Part shown: positions 24,983-33,779 of the stretch, piece after piece | How the letters are laid out: the number at the start of each line of letters is the position of its first letter | Position numbering within the stretch: position 1 is the first letter of the stretch | NCBI GenBank assembly: GCA_022508665.1 | Contig: JAFLUT010000015.1 | Span: 2,160 to 35,989, forward strand | DNA length: 33,830 bases | Source of the DNA: Prevotellaceae bacterium | GTDB lineage: Bacteria; Bacteroidota; Bacteroidia; Bacteroidales; Bacteroidaceae | Direction of reading: 5' to 3' | Made by a program: the position numbers and the translations under genes | Notes under the pieces: model-generated | What the model was told of the DNA's origin: nothing | What the model saw: the letters and a program-made list of their open reading frames with translations, nothing else | Database searches by the model: none

Positions 24983-25729
24983 CTATGTAAGTATGTGCGT
25001 CAAGAAGATATCCGAAAAAAGGACGAGTACACTGCTTGTCACTACAGCATCGGTACTTGCCACGCCCACTTCCACGCTGCCTCCTTCTACGGTATATCCT
25101 TTATATGCCGACACGCTCGTAATGATGAAAGCATATACTACCGCCTTAATCATGCCGCACCAAAAGAACCACTGGTTGAAATCATAGCGGAAACCTTCGG
25201 TGAGTTCGGGGACAGTCGTTGTTCCCATAAGCGAGGTGGCATACGCACCAATGATGCCAGAGCATACAGAGAGGGTCACGAGGATTGGCATAATAGTCAT
25301 AAGCCCTGCTATCTTAGGAAGTATCAAGAAGTTAGCGGAGTTCACGCCCATGATGTCGAGAGCGTCAATCTGCTGAGTGATGCGCATAGTACCTATTTCC
25401 GAGGCGATGTTCGAGCCTACTTTTCCTGCCAAAATAAGGCACATGATGCTTGAAGAAAATTCGAGCAGCATGATTTCGCGAGTGGTATATCCCACCACCA
25501 TGCGAGGCATCCACGGACTCTGAATGTTGAGTTTTATCTGCAAACATATCACAGCGCCGATGAAAAAGGATATGATAAGCACGATGCCAATAGAATTGTA
25601 GCCAAGTTGGTACATTTCCGTAACGTATCGCTTCATGAACATCCTCCACCTGTCGGGCTGCGAAATCGCTCTGCCCATGAGTTGAAGGTACGCCCCTAAA
25701 TGTGTTAGTCCTGACCTTATTGAAAGCAC
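24983..25729 (-). CDS. mlaE: MlaE-family ABC transporter permease
   Basis: 248 residues from a GTG at 25729; an ATG frame reaches 25813. The family core is YNSIGIVLIISFFIGAVICLQ, LEFSSSIMCLILAGKVGSNIASEIGTMRITQQIDALDIMGVNSANFLILPKI, and five membrane segments. MlaE forms the inner-membrane core of phospholipid transport with MlaF (ATPase) and MlaD. No mlaF or mlaD lies next to it here; the adjacent divergent ATPase is LptB. A -7 element (TACTTTTG, minus, 25773-25780) lies inside the longer frame and supports the shorter start. An EFR1 ferredoxin gene follows. Confidence 0.9.
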   Translation of the reverse strand: MLSIRSGLTHLGAYLQLMGRAISQPDRWRMFMKRYVTEMYQLGYNSIGIVLIISFFIGAVICLQIKLNIQSPWMPRMVVGYTTREIMLLEFSSSIMCLILAGKVGSNIASEIGTMRITQQIDALDIMGVNSANFLILPKIAGLMTIMPILVTLSVCSGIIGAYATSLMGTTTVPELTEGFRYDFNQWFFWCGMIKAVVYAFIITSVSAYKGYTVEGGSVEVGVASTDAVVTSSVLVLFSDIFLTHILT

Positions 25730-25772
25730 TTTATTTTCGTATTTAAGTAATTGGTAGATAGCAAAAACTCCA

Positions 25773-25780
25773 CAAAAGTA
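25773..25780 (-). promoter_or_regulatory. -7 element of mlaE
   Basis: TACTTTTG on the minus strand, 43 bases before the GTG at 25729. The longer ATG start at 25813 would not be transcribed from it. No TTTG at -33 spacing. Confidence 0.45.
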
Positions 25781-25854
25781 GTGATTTTTCTTCAAAAGAC
25801 AGGCTTTTAACATAGTTTTTTATTTTATAAAGCGACTAATCAACAAACAATTTG

Positions 25855-25862
25855 TACTTTTG
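25855..25862 (+). promoter_or_regulatory. -7 element of lptB
   Basis: TACTTTTG fits TAnnTTTG, 20 bases before the lptB ATG. A standard -33 TTTG is not visible. Confidence 0.5.
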
Positions 25863-25882
25863 TAACTAATTTTACACGACGT

Positions 25883-26731
25883 ATGGAAATTACACCTATT
25901 TCAGCGACCACAAATGCAGGCGATGCCGAAGTGCCAGAATACTCGGAAGAGCGTCACACTCTCTACACGCGCAATCTGGTAAAGACCTACGGCAAACGCA
26001 CCGTGGCTAACGATGTGTCCATCAGCGTGCGTCAAGGTGAGATTGTCGGTCTGCTCGGGCCCAACGGAGCAGGCAAGACGACCTCGTTCTACATGACCAC
26101 AGGGCTTGTCGTGCCAAACAGCGGAAGGGTGTTCATCAACGACCAAGAGATAACGAAAGACCCCGTGTCGACACGAGCAAAGAAGGGCGTGGGATATTTG
26201 GCGCAGGAAGCAAGCGTGTTCCGCACCATGAGCGTGGAAGACAACATCATGACGGTGCTGGAAATGAAGTACAAATCAGTGGATGAGCAGAGAGAGCATC
26301 TGGAGCGACTGCTCGACGAGTTCAATCTTCAGAAAGTGCGCCGCAACCGAGGCAACCAACTCTCGGGAGGAGAGCGAAGACGATGCGAGATTGCCCGATG
26401 CCTTGCCATCGACCCCAAGTTCATCATGCTCGACGAGCCATTCGCAGGCGTCGACCCCATCGCCGTGGAGGACATCCAGTATGTGGTGTGGAAACTGAAA
26501 GACCGCAACATCGGCATCCTCATCACCGACCACAACGTGCAGGAAACGCTCTGCATCACCGACCGCGCCTACCTGCTCTTCGAGGGAAGAATACTCTTCA
26601 AGGGAACACCGCAAGAGTTGGCGAACAACAGCATCGTGAGGGAGAAATACCTCGGAAGCAACTTCGTATTGCGCCCGAAAGACTTCCAGATGATTGAGGA
26701 GAAGAAACTGAGGGAGGCGGAAGAAAACTAA
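25883..26731 (+). CDS. lptB: LPS export ABC transporter ATP-binding protein
   Basis: 282 residues with a 25-residue N-terminal extension before the ABC domain. LptB powers transport of LPS from the inner membrane to the outer membrane with LptFG. Walker A GPNGAGKTT (59-67), the LptB-like Q-loop region RAKKGVGYLAQEASVFRTMSVEDNIMTVLE, signature LSGGERRRCEIARCLA, Walker B FIMLDEPFAGVDP and switch ITDHNVQETL. Those stretches distinguish it from MlaF, which would be the expected partner of the divergent mlaE. rsfS follows after 30 bases. No lptF, lptG or lptC gene is in the window. Confidence 0.94.
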   Translation: MEITPISATTNAGDAEVPEYSEERHTLYTRNLVKTYGKRTVANDVSISVRQGEIVGLLGPNGAGKTTSFYMTTGLVVPNSGRVFINDQEITKDPVSTRAKKGVGYLAQEASVFRTMSVEDNIMTVLEMKYKSVDEQREHLERLLDEFNLQKVRRNRGNQLSGGERRRCEIARCLAIDPKFIMLDEPFAGVDPIAVEDIQYVVWKLKDRNIGILITDHNVQETLCITDRAYLLFEGRILFKGTPQELANNSIVREKYLGSNFVLRPKDFQMIEEKKLREAEEN

Positions 26732-26761
26732 AATACAAATATACATTATTCAATATAATAA

Positions 26762-27121
26762 ATGACTGAGACAGAAAAGTTAGTACAGGCTTGCGTGGCA
26801 GGCATACAAGAGAAGAAAGGAAAGAAAATCCGTGTCGTGAACCTCGAAAACATCGACGACACCATAACGAAATACCTCGTCATCGGCGAAGGCAACTCCC
26901 CCAGCCAAGTGGCAGCGCTCACCGACTCGGTGAAAGTGATTGCACGGCGTGATGCCGACTCACGCCCCACAGCAGTTGACGGCACACGCAACAACCTCTG
27001 GGTCGCCATCGACTACACCGATGTGGTGGTACACATTTTTGTGCCTGACGCACGAGAATTCTACGATGTAGACCACCTGTGGGAAGACGCCGAAATCACC
27101 GACATCCCCGACATCGACTGA
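26762..27121 (+). CDS. rsfS: Ribosome silencing factor
   Basis: 119 residues, normal for RsfS. It binds ribosomal protein L14 and blocks 30S-50S joining when nutrients are low. Family landmarks: KGKKIRVVNLENIDDTITKYLVIGEGNSPSQVAALTDSV, DADSRPTAVDGTRNNLWVAIDYTDVVVHIFVPDAREFYDVDHLWEDAEI. It lies between lptB and ftsH, 131 bases before ftsH; that gap is occupied by repeat array D. rsfS next to ftsH and cdsA is a familiar Bacteroidetes order. Confidence 0.95.
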   Translation: MTETEKLVQACVAGIQEKKGKKIRVVNLENIDDTITKYLVIGEGNSPSQVAALTDSVKVIARRDADSRPTAVDGTRNNLWVAIDYTDVVVHIFVPDAREFYDVDHLWEDAEITDIPDID

Positions 27122-27132
27122 CCCCCTATACT

Positions 27133-27224
27133 GCACGCCGTCTGTCGGCAAATCGATAAACGGTGTATCGGTCAATCGATAAGCGGCTCATCGATGTGGC
27201 GATAAACGGTGTATATATATGGTA
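27133..27224 (+). repeat. Tandem array D: 17-nt dyads with 6-nt spacers (23-nt period)
   Basis: Copies at 27131-27147 (decayed), 27154-27170 (perfect CGATAAACGGTGTATCG), 27177-27193 (CGGCTC variant) and 27200-27216 (end changed to TATAT). Spacers are exactly six bases and differ (gcaaat, gtcaat, atgtgg). Same repeat as array C. It fills most of the rsfS-ftsH gap, so it is probably transcribed. Confidence 0.9.
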
Positions 27225-27252
27225 TTACGCTAAACAGCATTAAACGAAGAAA

Positions 27253-29442
27253 ATGGAAACAAACAAGAATAAGAATGAGATAAAGAAGCCGAGGTTTAAC
27301 TTCACTTGGCTCTATATCCTGCTCATAGGAGGGCTGACGTTCCTTGTGTTCACGAGGAAGGACAAGGACGCTTCGAGGTCGGTGGATTACACTACGTTCA
27401 GAGAACTTGTAACGGATGGCTATGTGGCTGACGTGGTGGTGAACAAAGACCGTGGCACGCTGACGCTGGGCATCGACCCGAAGCACTCGAAGGAGGTGTT
27501 TGGGGCGGCGAGCAAGGAGGGTGCGGCGGCACGCGTCAAGGTGGAGTTTGGCTCGATTGAGAATCTGGAGAACTTCCTCGACCAGCAGAATGAGGAGGGG
27601 ACGTTCACGGGCAAGGTGACGTATGAGCGTGACAATGACTTCTTCAGCAATCTGTTCTGGAACATTCTGCCGATACTCATCATCGTGTTCGTGTGGCTGT
27701 TCTTCATGCGTGGCATCGGAGGCGGCATGATGGGCGGCTCGGGCGGCATCTTCTCGGTGGGCAAGTCGAAGGCGAAACTGTTTGAGAACGACGGGAAGGA
27801 CACGCCTAAAATCACGTTCAAGGACGTGGCTGGGCAGGCTGGGGCGAAGCAGGAGGTGCAGGAGATTGTGGACTTTCTGAAGCATCCAGAGAAATACACC
27901 AACCTGGGCGGCAAGATACCGAAGGGTGCGCTGCTCGTCGGCTCGCCCGGCACGGGCAAGACGCTGCTGGCAAAGGCGGTGGCTGGCGAGGCAGGTGTGC
28001 CGTTCTTCTCAATGTCAGGCTCGGAGTTTGTGGAAATGTTCGTGGGCGTGGGCGCAAGCCGCGTGCGCGACCTCTTTCAGCAGGCGAAGGCAAAGGCGCC
28101 GTGCATCATATTCATCGACGAGATTGACGCCATCGGTCGTGCGAGGAGCAAGACGGCTGCCATGGGTGGCAACGACGAGCGTGAAAGCACTCTCAATCAG
28201 TTGCTTACGGAGATGGACGGCTTCGGCACAAACAGCGGCATCATCATCATGGCTGCGACGAACCGTGCCGACATTCTCGACAAGGCTCTCCTGCGTGCAG
28301 GGCGCTTCGACCGTCAGATACACGTCGATTTGCCCGACCTGAACGAGAGGAGGGAAATCTTCATGGTGCATCTGAAGCCGCTGAAGATTGACGAGACGGT
28401 GGACGTGGCGCAGTTGGCACGGCAAACACCTGGCTTCTCGGGCGCCGACATCGCCAACGTGTGCAACGAGGCGGCTCTGATTGCTGCGCGAAACAACAAG
28501 AAGTGGGTGGACAAGCAGTGCTTCCTCGATGCCGTCGACCGCATCATCGGAGGTCTGGAGAAGAAGACGAAACTGCTCACGGCGCAGGAGAAGAAGACCA
28601 TCGCTCTGCACGAGGCAGGACACGCAACAATATCGTGGTTCTTGGAATATGCCAATCCGCTTGTGAAGGTGACCATCGTGCCTCGCGGACAGGCGCTCGG
28701 CGCTGCGTGGTATATGCCAGAGGAGCGTCAAATCTCTACGAAGGAGGAAATTCTCGACGAGATATGCGCCACGCTGGGCGGACGTGCGGCTGAGGAGATA
28801 TGTGTGGGTCGCATCTCGACGGGAGCGATGAACGACCTCGAGAGGGTGACGAAGCGTGCATACGGCATGATTGCCTACGCTGGCATGGGCGAGAAACTGC
28901 CCAACATCTGCTACTACGACAATCAGGAATATCAGTTTGCCAAGCCATACAGCGACAAGACGGCTGAGACGATTGACGAGGAGGTGCGCAAACTCATCGC
29001 CACGGAATATGAGCGTGCGAAACGTGTGCTGCTCGAACACAAGGAGGGGCATGAGAAACTGGCTCAGTTGCTTGTGGAGCGTGAGGTCATCTTTGCCGAA
29101 GACCTCGAAGAAATCTTTGGCAAGCGTCCGTGGGTGTCTCGCTCAGACGAAATCATGGCTGCCAACGACGAGAAGAAGGGCAACGGCAGCGATGGGCAGG
29201 AGGGCATGGACACCAACGCCAAGGAGAACGAGGAAATCATCCGCCAGAAGATTGTGCAGGCGGTGATAGAAAAGGCGGAGGAGAAGGGCGAAGCATCGGC
29301 TGAGGCTGGCACTACAACCTCGGCAACATCTGGCACTACCACCTCGGCAACGCCTGATGCGGCAACGGAGTCACCCACCTCGGCAACGGCATCCTCTGCA
29401 TCCACCGACGCATCTGCTTCAGCGCCCGAAACGAAGGCGTGA
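27253..29442 (+). CDS. ftsH: ATP-dependent zinc metalloprotease FtsH
   Basis: 729 residues. Membrane-anchored AAA+ protease that degrades membrane and short-lived proteins. Membrane segments at ~19-34 and ~137-153 flank a periplasmic domain. Walker A GSPGTGKT (230-237), Walker B IIFIDEID (D289, E290), second region of homology [20 protein letters not shown], and zinc site HEAGH (453-457). The C-terminal ~80 residues are low-complexity Ser/Thr/Ala/Glu, including two 24-bp in-frame tandem copies at 29306-29353 encoding an AGTTTSAT-type unit. That tail is longer than usual and is probably disordered. The start is preceded by array D. Confidence 0.97.
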   Translation: METNKNKNEIKKPRFNFTWLYILLIGGLTFLVFTRKDKDASRSVDYTTFRELVTDGYVADVVVNKDRGTLTLGIDPKHSKEVFGAASKEGAAARVKVEFGSIENLENFLDQQNEEGTFTGKVTYERDNDFFSNLFWNILPILIIVFVWLFFMRGIGGGMMGGSGGIFSVGKSKAKLFENDGKDTPKITFKDVAGQAGAKQEVQEIVDFLKHPEKYTNLGGKIPKGALLVGSPGTGKTLLAKAVAGEAGVPFFSMSGSEFVEMFVGVGASRVRDLFQQAKAKAPCIIFIDEIDAIGRARSKTAAMGGNDERESTLNQLLTEMDGFGTNSGIIIMAATNRADILDKALLRAGRFDRQIHVDLPDLNERREIFMVHLKPLKIDETVDVAQLARQTPGFSGADIANVCNEAALIAARNNKKWVDKQCFLDAVDRIIGGLEKKTKLLTAQEKKTIALHEAGHATISWFLEYANPLVKVTIVPRGQALGAAWYMPEERQISTKEEILDEICATLGGRAAEEICVGRISTGAMNDLERVTKRAYGMIAYAGMGEKLPNICYYDNQEYQFAKPYSDKTAETIDEEVRKLIATEYERAKRVLLEHKEGHEKLAQLLVEREVIFAEDLEEIFGKRPWVSRSDEIMAANDEKKGNGSDGQEGMDTNAKENEEIIRQKIVQAVIEKAEEKGEASAEAGTTTSATSGTTTSATPDAATESPTSATASSASTDASASAPETKA
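29306..29353 (+). repeat. 24-bp in-frame tandem repeat in the ftsH tail
   Basis: Two copies (29306-29329 and 29330-29353) with one or two changes, each encoding eight Thr/Ser/Ala/Gly-rich residues; a diverged third copy follows near 29366-29390. Confidence 0.75.
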
Positions 29443-29529
29443 CAGCGTGACAGTGTGACAGTTCGGTTTTGCCCATATACGACTCGGCATCCGAGCAACC
29501 AAACATATATACAAATCTAAAACGAAACA

Positions 29530-30390
29530 GTGAAAAACCTAATTCTTCGTACCATAACAGGTATTCTATTCGTTGCAGCCATCGTTACTGGCATCGTGTG
29601 GAATCCTTTCTCTCTGCTGATACTCTTTACTGCTATCACTGCCCTTGCGACGTGGGAGTTTACGACGATTGCCAATAGGCATCTGCACCTGCACGTCAAC
29701 CGCTTCATCACTACCATTGCGTCGGCATATCTCTTTGCGGCGGTGTGGGCGTTCAACACAAATGTGATGGGGGCGGAGGTGTTCATCCCTTACCTCATTT
29801 CCGTCATCTACCTTTTGGTGTCGGAGTTGTATTTCGACCGCGCGGACACGGTGCAGACGTGGGCGATGACCTTCATGGCGCAACTTTACATCGCGCTGCC
29901 GTTTGCGTCGCTCAACACGCTGTGCTTCATTGGCACGCCTGCAGGACTTTCGTATTATTACTGGTACGCCTTGGCTGTGTTTATCTTCCTGTGGTCGAGC
30001 GACACGGGGGCATACGTGTTCGGCTCGCTGCTGGGCAAGCACAGGCTCTTTCCTCGCATCTCGCCAAAGAAGTCGTGGGAGGGAAGTGTCGGAGGAGCGC
30101 TCACGGCTGTGGTGGCGTCGCAGATAATCGCATATTATGTCCCCTTTGCCGACTCGCTGATGCCTATGCTCAACCATCTGCTGTGGGCAGGACTGGCTGT
30201 GGTGGTCGTTGTCTTCGGCACATGGGGAGACCTTGTGGAGTCGCTGCTGAAAAGGAAAATCGGCATAAAGGACTCGGGCAATATCCTGCCTGGGCATGGC
30301 GGAATGCTCGACCGCTTCGACAGTTCGCTGCTCGCTATTCCTGCTGCTGTGGTATACATATATACTATAATGCTGAACATCATATATTGA
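29530..30390 (+). CDS. cdsA: Phosphatidate cytidylyltransferase
   Basis: 286 residues from a GTG start. Inner-membrane enzyme making CDP-diacylglycerol from phosphatidate and CTP, the precursor of bacterial phospholipids. About eight membrane segments. The family signature is at the C-terminus: LLKRKIGIKDSGNILPGHGGMLDRFDSSL, with the two metal-binding Asp; further signs are SSDTGAYVFGSLLGKHRLFPRISPKKSWEGSVGG. It lies 87 bases after ftsH on the same strand. A weak hairpin (30406-30425) follows. Confidence 0.95.
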   Translation: MKNLILRTITGILFVAAIVTGIVWNPFSLLILFTAITALATWEFTTIANRHLHLHVNRFITTIASAYLFAAVWAFNTNVMGAEVFIPYLISVIYLLVSELYFDRADTVQTWAMTFMAQLYIALPFASLNTLCFIGTPAGLSYYYWYALAVFIFLWSSDTGAYVFGSLLGKHRLFPRISPKKSWEGSVGGALTAVVASQIIAYYVPFADSLMPMLNHLLWAGLAVVVVVFGTWGDLVESLLKRKIGIKDSGNILPGHGGMLDRFDSSLLAIPAAVVYIYTIMLNIIY

Positions 30391-30397
30391 GAAAGTA

Positions 30398-30425
30398 TAA
30401 GTTTGAAGTGGCTCTTTGTCCACTT
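30398..30425 (+). promoter_or_regulatory. Possible -7 element and hairpin between cdsA and the DUF349 gene
   Basis: TAAGTTTG (30398-30405) fits TAnnTTTG, 56 bases before the next ATG. It runs directly into a 6-bp hairpin (AAGTGG/CCACTT, 30406-30425) followed by TTG, which could be a weak cdsA terminator. I cannot decide which is functional. Confidence 0.35.
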
Positions 30426-30460
30426 TTGTAGTAATAACAACCTCTTAAACAAAACTAACT

Positions 30461-32350
30461 ATGACTGAAATGAAGAACCCCACTGAGGAACCTGTGGTAG
30501 AACCAACTGCAGAAGAAACAGTTGAGACAACAGTGGAAGCAGCAGAAACTCCTGCACCTGCTACGGAAGAAACTCCTGCACCTGTTGCTGAAGAACCTGC
30601 CACGGAAGAGACATCGGCAACCGACGAACCTCAGGCAGAAACAACTACTTCAATCGCCACCTACGAGACAAAAGCGCAGGTAGTTGAACGACTCAAGGCG
30701 CTTGCTTCGGGCGACGAAGAAGTGACACGTCAGGAACTTGACAGCCTCAAAAGCCAGTTCTACCGCATTCATCATCAGGAAGCCGATGTGGCATACAAGA
30801 AGTTTATCGAGGACGGCGGCAATGCAGAAGAATATACTCCTGCGCCGAACTTGGAGGAAGCAGACTTCAAGGAGCAAATGGCTATACTGCGCGAAAAGCG
30901 TGCTGCCGTCGCTGCCGCACTGGAGCAGGAGCGTGAGGCTAACTATCAGAGGAAACTCGACATCATCAACAAGATAAAGGCGTTCACTGAGAACCCCGAC
31001 GAAATCAACCGCACGTACAACGACTTCAAGGAACTGCAGCAACTGTGGAACGACATCAAGGAAGTGCCTGCCGAGAAGGCGACCGAACTGTGGAAGACTT
31101 ATCAGCAGGCGGTGGAGGCGTTCTACGACACGCTGAAACTGAACAACGAACTGCGTGCATACGACTTCAAGAAGAATCTTGAACGCAAGACTGCCCTGTG
31201 CGAAGCGGCTGAGAAACTTGCTGAGGAGACTGACGTTGTTGTCGCTTTCCGCAAACTGCAGCAACTGCATCAGGAGTTCCGTGAGATTGGCCCTGTTGCC
31301 AACGACCTTCGCGAGCAGATTTGGAACAGATTCAAGGAGGCTTCGACCGTCATCAACAAGCGTCATCAGGAGCATTTCGAGACTCGCAAGCAGCAGGAGG
31401 AGGAGAACCTTGCGAAGAAGACCGCCATCTGCGAGACTATCGAGGCGTTCAACCTCGACGAACTGAAGACCTTTGCCGACTGGAACGCTCTCTCTGACAA
31501 AATCACAGCATTGCAGGCTGAATGGAAGACCATCGGCTTTGCTCCGCAGAAGATGAACACGAAGATTTTTGAGCGTTTCCGTGCTGCGTGCGACAACTTC
31601 TTCACTCGCAAGAGCGAATATTTCCAGACGGTTCGCAACACCCTCAACCAGAACTATGCGCAGAAACTCGAACTCGTGGAGAAGGCAGAGGCGCTGAAGG
31701 ACAGCACCGACTGGAAGGCAACGACCGACATTCTCGTAGACCTGCAGAAGAAGTGGAAGGAAATCGGCACTGTGCCAAAGAAATACAGCGACCAGATTTG
31801 GGAGCGCTTCAACGCTGCTTGCGATGCCTTCTTCGCTGCAAAGAAAGAGGCTAACAAGGGTGCTAACTCTGAGCAGGCGGAGAACATGGAGAAGAAGAAG
31901 GGCATCATCGAAGCCCTTGCTGCCATCGTTCCCGAGGAGTTTGAGGGTGACCTCCGTGCGAAACTCCGTGAGGCGCAGGAGGCATGGAACAACATCGGTC
32001 ACGTGCCTTTCAAGGAGAAGGACAAACTCTACAAACTCCTTCGCGAGCAGATGGACAGACTCTACGGCTTTGCCAACGAGAACGCTACCAAGCGCCGTCT
32101 CGACCGCTTCAAGGAGAACGTGAAGAACGGCAATATCGGCGGCGACCTGCGTTCACGCCTCACTCGCCAACTCGACATCCTCAAGAACGAGATAAAGACC
32201 TACGAGAACAACCTCGGCTTCCTCAACCTCTCCAACAAATCCAAGCAAGGCAACGCCCTTGTGGAAGAACTGAACCGCAAGATGGACAAACTCCGTGCGG
32301 ACATGGAGGAGGTGAAGGCGAAGTTGGCTGCGATTGAGGAGAGCAAGTAA
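30461..32350 (+). CDS. DUF349 domain protein with acidic Pro/Thr/Glu-rich N-terminus
   Basis: 629 residues. The first ~70 are Glu/Pro/Thr/Ala-rich (EETPAPVAEEPATEE) and include a 24-bp tandem repeat (30545-30592). The remainder is helical with four or five DUF349 units, each roughly a W..IG.VP......LW.RF..A.D.FF pattern (LWNDIKEVPAEKATELW, FREIGPVANDLREQIWNRF, EWKTIGFAPQKMNTKIFERF, KWKEIGTVPKKYSDQIWERF, AWNNIGHVPFKEKDKLYKLL). It ends in a coiled coil (LVEELNRKMDKLRADMEEVKAKLAAIE). Cytosolic, function unknown; no signal peptide. A strong terminator follows. Confidence 0.92.
   Translation: MTEMKNPTEEPVVEPTAEETVETTVEAAETPAPATEETPAPVAEEPATEETSATDEPQAETTTSIATYETKAQVVERLKALASGDEEVTRQELDSLKSQFYRIHHQEADVAYKKFIEDGGNAEEYTPAPNLEEADFKEQMAILREKRAAVAAALEQEREANYQRKLDIINKIKAFTENPDEINRTYNDFKELQQLWNDIKEVPAEKATELWKTYQQAVEAFYDTLKLNNELRAYDFKKNLERKTALCEAAEKLAEETDVVVAFRKLQQLHQEFREIGPVANDLREQIWNRFKEASTVINKRHQEHFETRKQQEEENLAKKTAICETIEAFNLDELKTFADWNALSDKITALQAEWKTIGFAPQKMNTKIFERFRAACDNFFTRKSEYFQTVRNTLNQNYAQKLELVEKAEALKDSTDWKATTDILVDLQKKWKEIGTVPKKYSDQIWERFNAACDAFFAAKKEANKGANSEQAENMEKKKGIIEALAAIVPEEFEGDLRAKLREAQEAWNNIGHVPFKEKDKLYKLLREQMDRLYGFANENATKRRLDRFKENVKNGNIGGDLRSRLTRQLDILKNEIKTYENNLGFLNLSNKSKQGNALVEELNRKMDKLRADMEEVKAKLAAIEESK
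30545..30592 (+). repeat. 24-bp in-frame tandem repeat in the DUF349 gene
   Basis: Two copies (30545-30568, 30569-30592) each beginning GAAACTCCTGCACCTG and encoding ETPAPxxE; a partial third follows. Confidence 0.75.
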
Positions 32351-32378
32351 AAAAAAATGACCGCACGGTCATAAAAGT

Positions 32379-32420
32379 AAAAAGAAGCGACACAATCAAT
32401 TGGATGTGCCGCTTCTTTTT
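32379..32420 (+). terminator. Terminator after the DUF349 gene
   Basis: A 16-bp stem, AAAAAGAAGCGACACA with TGTGCCGCTTCTTTTT (one A-C mismatch), 10-nt loop, followed by T-rich sequence. A smaller palindrome (ATGACC-GCAC-GGTCAT, 32358-32373) lies just before it. The hairpin can also serve the minus-strand gene ending at 32470. Confidence 0.88.
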
Positions 32421-32425
32421 ATTTT

Positions 32426-32472
32426 CAACAGTTAACGTTTTCTTTCTGTTTCCAACAGTTCACACCGTTTCA
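32426..32472 (-). repeat. Single AAACGGTGTGA copy and CAACAGTT repeat at a 3' end
   Basis: On the minus strand AAACGGTGTGAACTGTTG begins at the TGA stop of the nucleotidyltransferase gene and carries the core of arrays B-D. AACTGTTG recurs 27 bases later beside AAAACG. The period is 27, not 23, so it may be only a decayed or partial member of the family. Confidence 0.45.
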
Positions 32473-33642
32473 TCCTTTTCTTGACAGCCAATAGGAAATG
32501 CCGCTCTGTAACATCCACAGCATTTCACTCGGCGCCATAGGCAACATGCGCACCGCACGGCTTAGCCTCCTGAAAAATCTGCTCGCCTTGTTCTCTGCCC
32601 CATATTTACCATCCACCAAAACGTCAACCGACACAACGCCTTTGTCCATGATGTCGTCAAGCAGACGCTTGCCCCACTTCTCATCAGGTGCGCACAGCAT
32701 CAGCCTCTCCTCCAGCCCCAACTGCTGCAAGACATACATCAGCGCAGCGACAAACTTTCCTATACCCACTTTGCGGAAGAACGACATCGCCCACTCTCTC
32801 GTCTCGTCTGCGCTTTTGCCACCGACGGGTTTACCTTCTGTGTCAGCCATTCCTTTTTTGTCCACCATTCCTTCTGTGTCCGCACCCTTTCCTGCATCAG
32901 CCTTGCCTACCTCTTTCAGCACCCAGTAGCAATCCAGCACCTGCTTCATGCCGACGCCCTCCACCGCAAAATGGCTGAAAAGATGCACTATCACAATAAT
33001 AAGCGTTTCCTCCAATTCAGGCACAATAATCGACCCGCTCCCTTTCAACTCCACACGGCGCATCCACGCCTTTGCCTCAATCTCTCTGTATAATGCCTTC
33101 AAATGTATGCGGTGCTGAAAACTGTACAACTCGGCAGGCATGAAATGTATCTCCACCTGCACACCGTCAGCCGTAACCTCAATGTGTCTGCCATAGTGTC
33201 CGCCATGAAAATAGGGAAACCTCTTCCTCGCATACTCTGCCACCGCCTCGTATCCCCCTGACATCCACACATCCACATCACCTGCATTCCTTCGCAAAGG
33301 TTCGGGATACAGCACCCCCACACTCGCCCCCTTGACGATGCACGCACGCACGCCGTCACGCTCAAACGCATCGCACACTTTCACGCTCACACTGTTCTGA
33401 TGTCGGTTTACCTCCTCGATGTATTCTGCCACAGCAGACCAATCCATTATCACCTCCAATGGCGGCATCTGCTCCTTCGGCAGTTTCTCCACGCCGCTGA
33501 ATGCGATTCCCGACACACCATGCTTTGTCGACATGTCAAACAGTTCCTCCCATTCTTCCGCAGAAAGGGGAGCGTCAAGTGTGGCGGCATTGCCCAAGGC
33601 TATGCGCATCAACTGCAAAAAGGAACTCTCAATGTTTTTCAT
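32470..33642 (-). CDS. Nucleotidyltransferase-fold protein (NTP_transf_5 type)
   Basis: 390 residues. The nucleotidyltransferase core is IVKGASVGVLYPEPLRRNAGDVDVWM with K104-G105 and the metal-binding pair D122/D124; a later VQVEIHF supplies the third acidic residue. Members of this family often lie in polysaccharide or other biosynthetic loci, but their substrate is generally unknown. Residues ~250-285 are a Gly/Lys/Asp-rich linker (ADAGKGADTEGMVDKKG...) encoded by 18-bp tandem repeats. The gene is alone on the minus strand, converging with the DUF349 gene. No consensus promoter is visible upstream. Confidence 0.82.
   Translation of the reverse strand: MKNIESSFLQLMRIALGNAATLDAPLSAEEWEELFDMSTKHGVSGIAFSGVEKLPKEQMPPLEVIMDWSAVAEYIEEVNRHQNSVSVKVCDAFERDGVRACIVKGASVGVLYPEPLRRNAGDVDVWMSGGYEAVAEYARKRFPYFHGGHYGRHIEVTADGVQVEIHFMPAELYSFQHRIHLKALYREIEAKAWMRRVELKGSGSIIVPELEETLIIVIVHLFSHFAVEGVGMKQVLDCYWVLKEVGKADAGKGADTEGMVDKKGMADTEGKPVGGKSADETREWAMSFFRKVGIGKFVAALMYVLQQLGLEERLMLCAPDEKWGKRLLDDIMDKGVVSVDVLVDGKYGAENKASRFFRRLSRAVRMLPMAPSEMLWMLQSGISYWLSRKG
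32834..32905 (-). repeat. 18-bp in-frame tandem repeats in the nucleotidyltransferase gene
   Basis: Units of 18 nt at 32834-32851, 32852-32869, 32870-32887 and a diverged one at 32888-32905. They encode six-residue units (GMADTE, GMVDKK, GADTE type) in a linker. Their number could vary without breaking the frame. Confidence 0.8.
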
Positions 33643-33730
33643 TGTCTATCAGATGCAACAACGGATAAAATAAAAATGTCAACCCAACGGATGTGTCAAA
33701 ATAAATCGTATGTGCCATTATACAAACAAA

Positions 33731-33771
33731 AAAGAGAGTGTATCACTCCATTTTTTTGATACACACTCTTT
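33731..33771 (-). terminator. Terminator of tRNA-Val
   Basis: 15-bp stem (on the plus strand AAAGAGAGTGTATCA with TGATACACACTCTTT, one mismatch) nine bases beyond the tRNA 3' end; on the minus strand it is followed by TTTTGTTTGT. Confidence 0.85.
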
Positions 33772-33779
33772 ACTGTTTG

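Noticed and set aside
24983-25453. 158-codon plus-strand open frame opposite mlaE
   Set aside because: Antisense to the most conserved part of MlaE; no motif.
25883-26731. Reading this ATPase as MlaF, partner of the divergent mlaE
   Set aside because: The GYLAQEASVFRTMSVEDNI region and the order with rsfS and ftsH fit LptB.
28015-29052. 345-codon minus-strand open frame within ftsH
   Set aside because: Antisense to conserved AAA+ and protease domains; composition typical of a shadow frame.
30650-32002. 450-codon minus-strand open frame within the DUF349 gene
   Set aside because: Leu/Val-rich mirror of a Lys/Glu-rich coding strand; no signal or motif.
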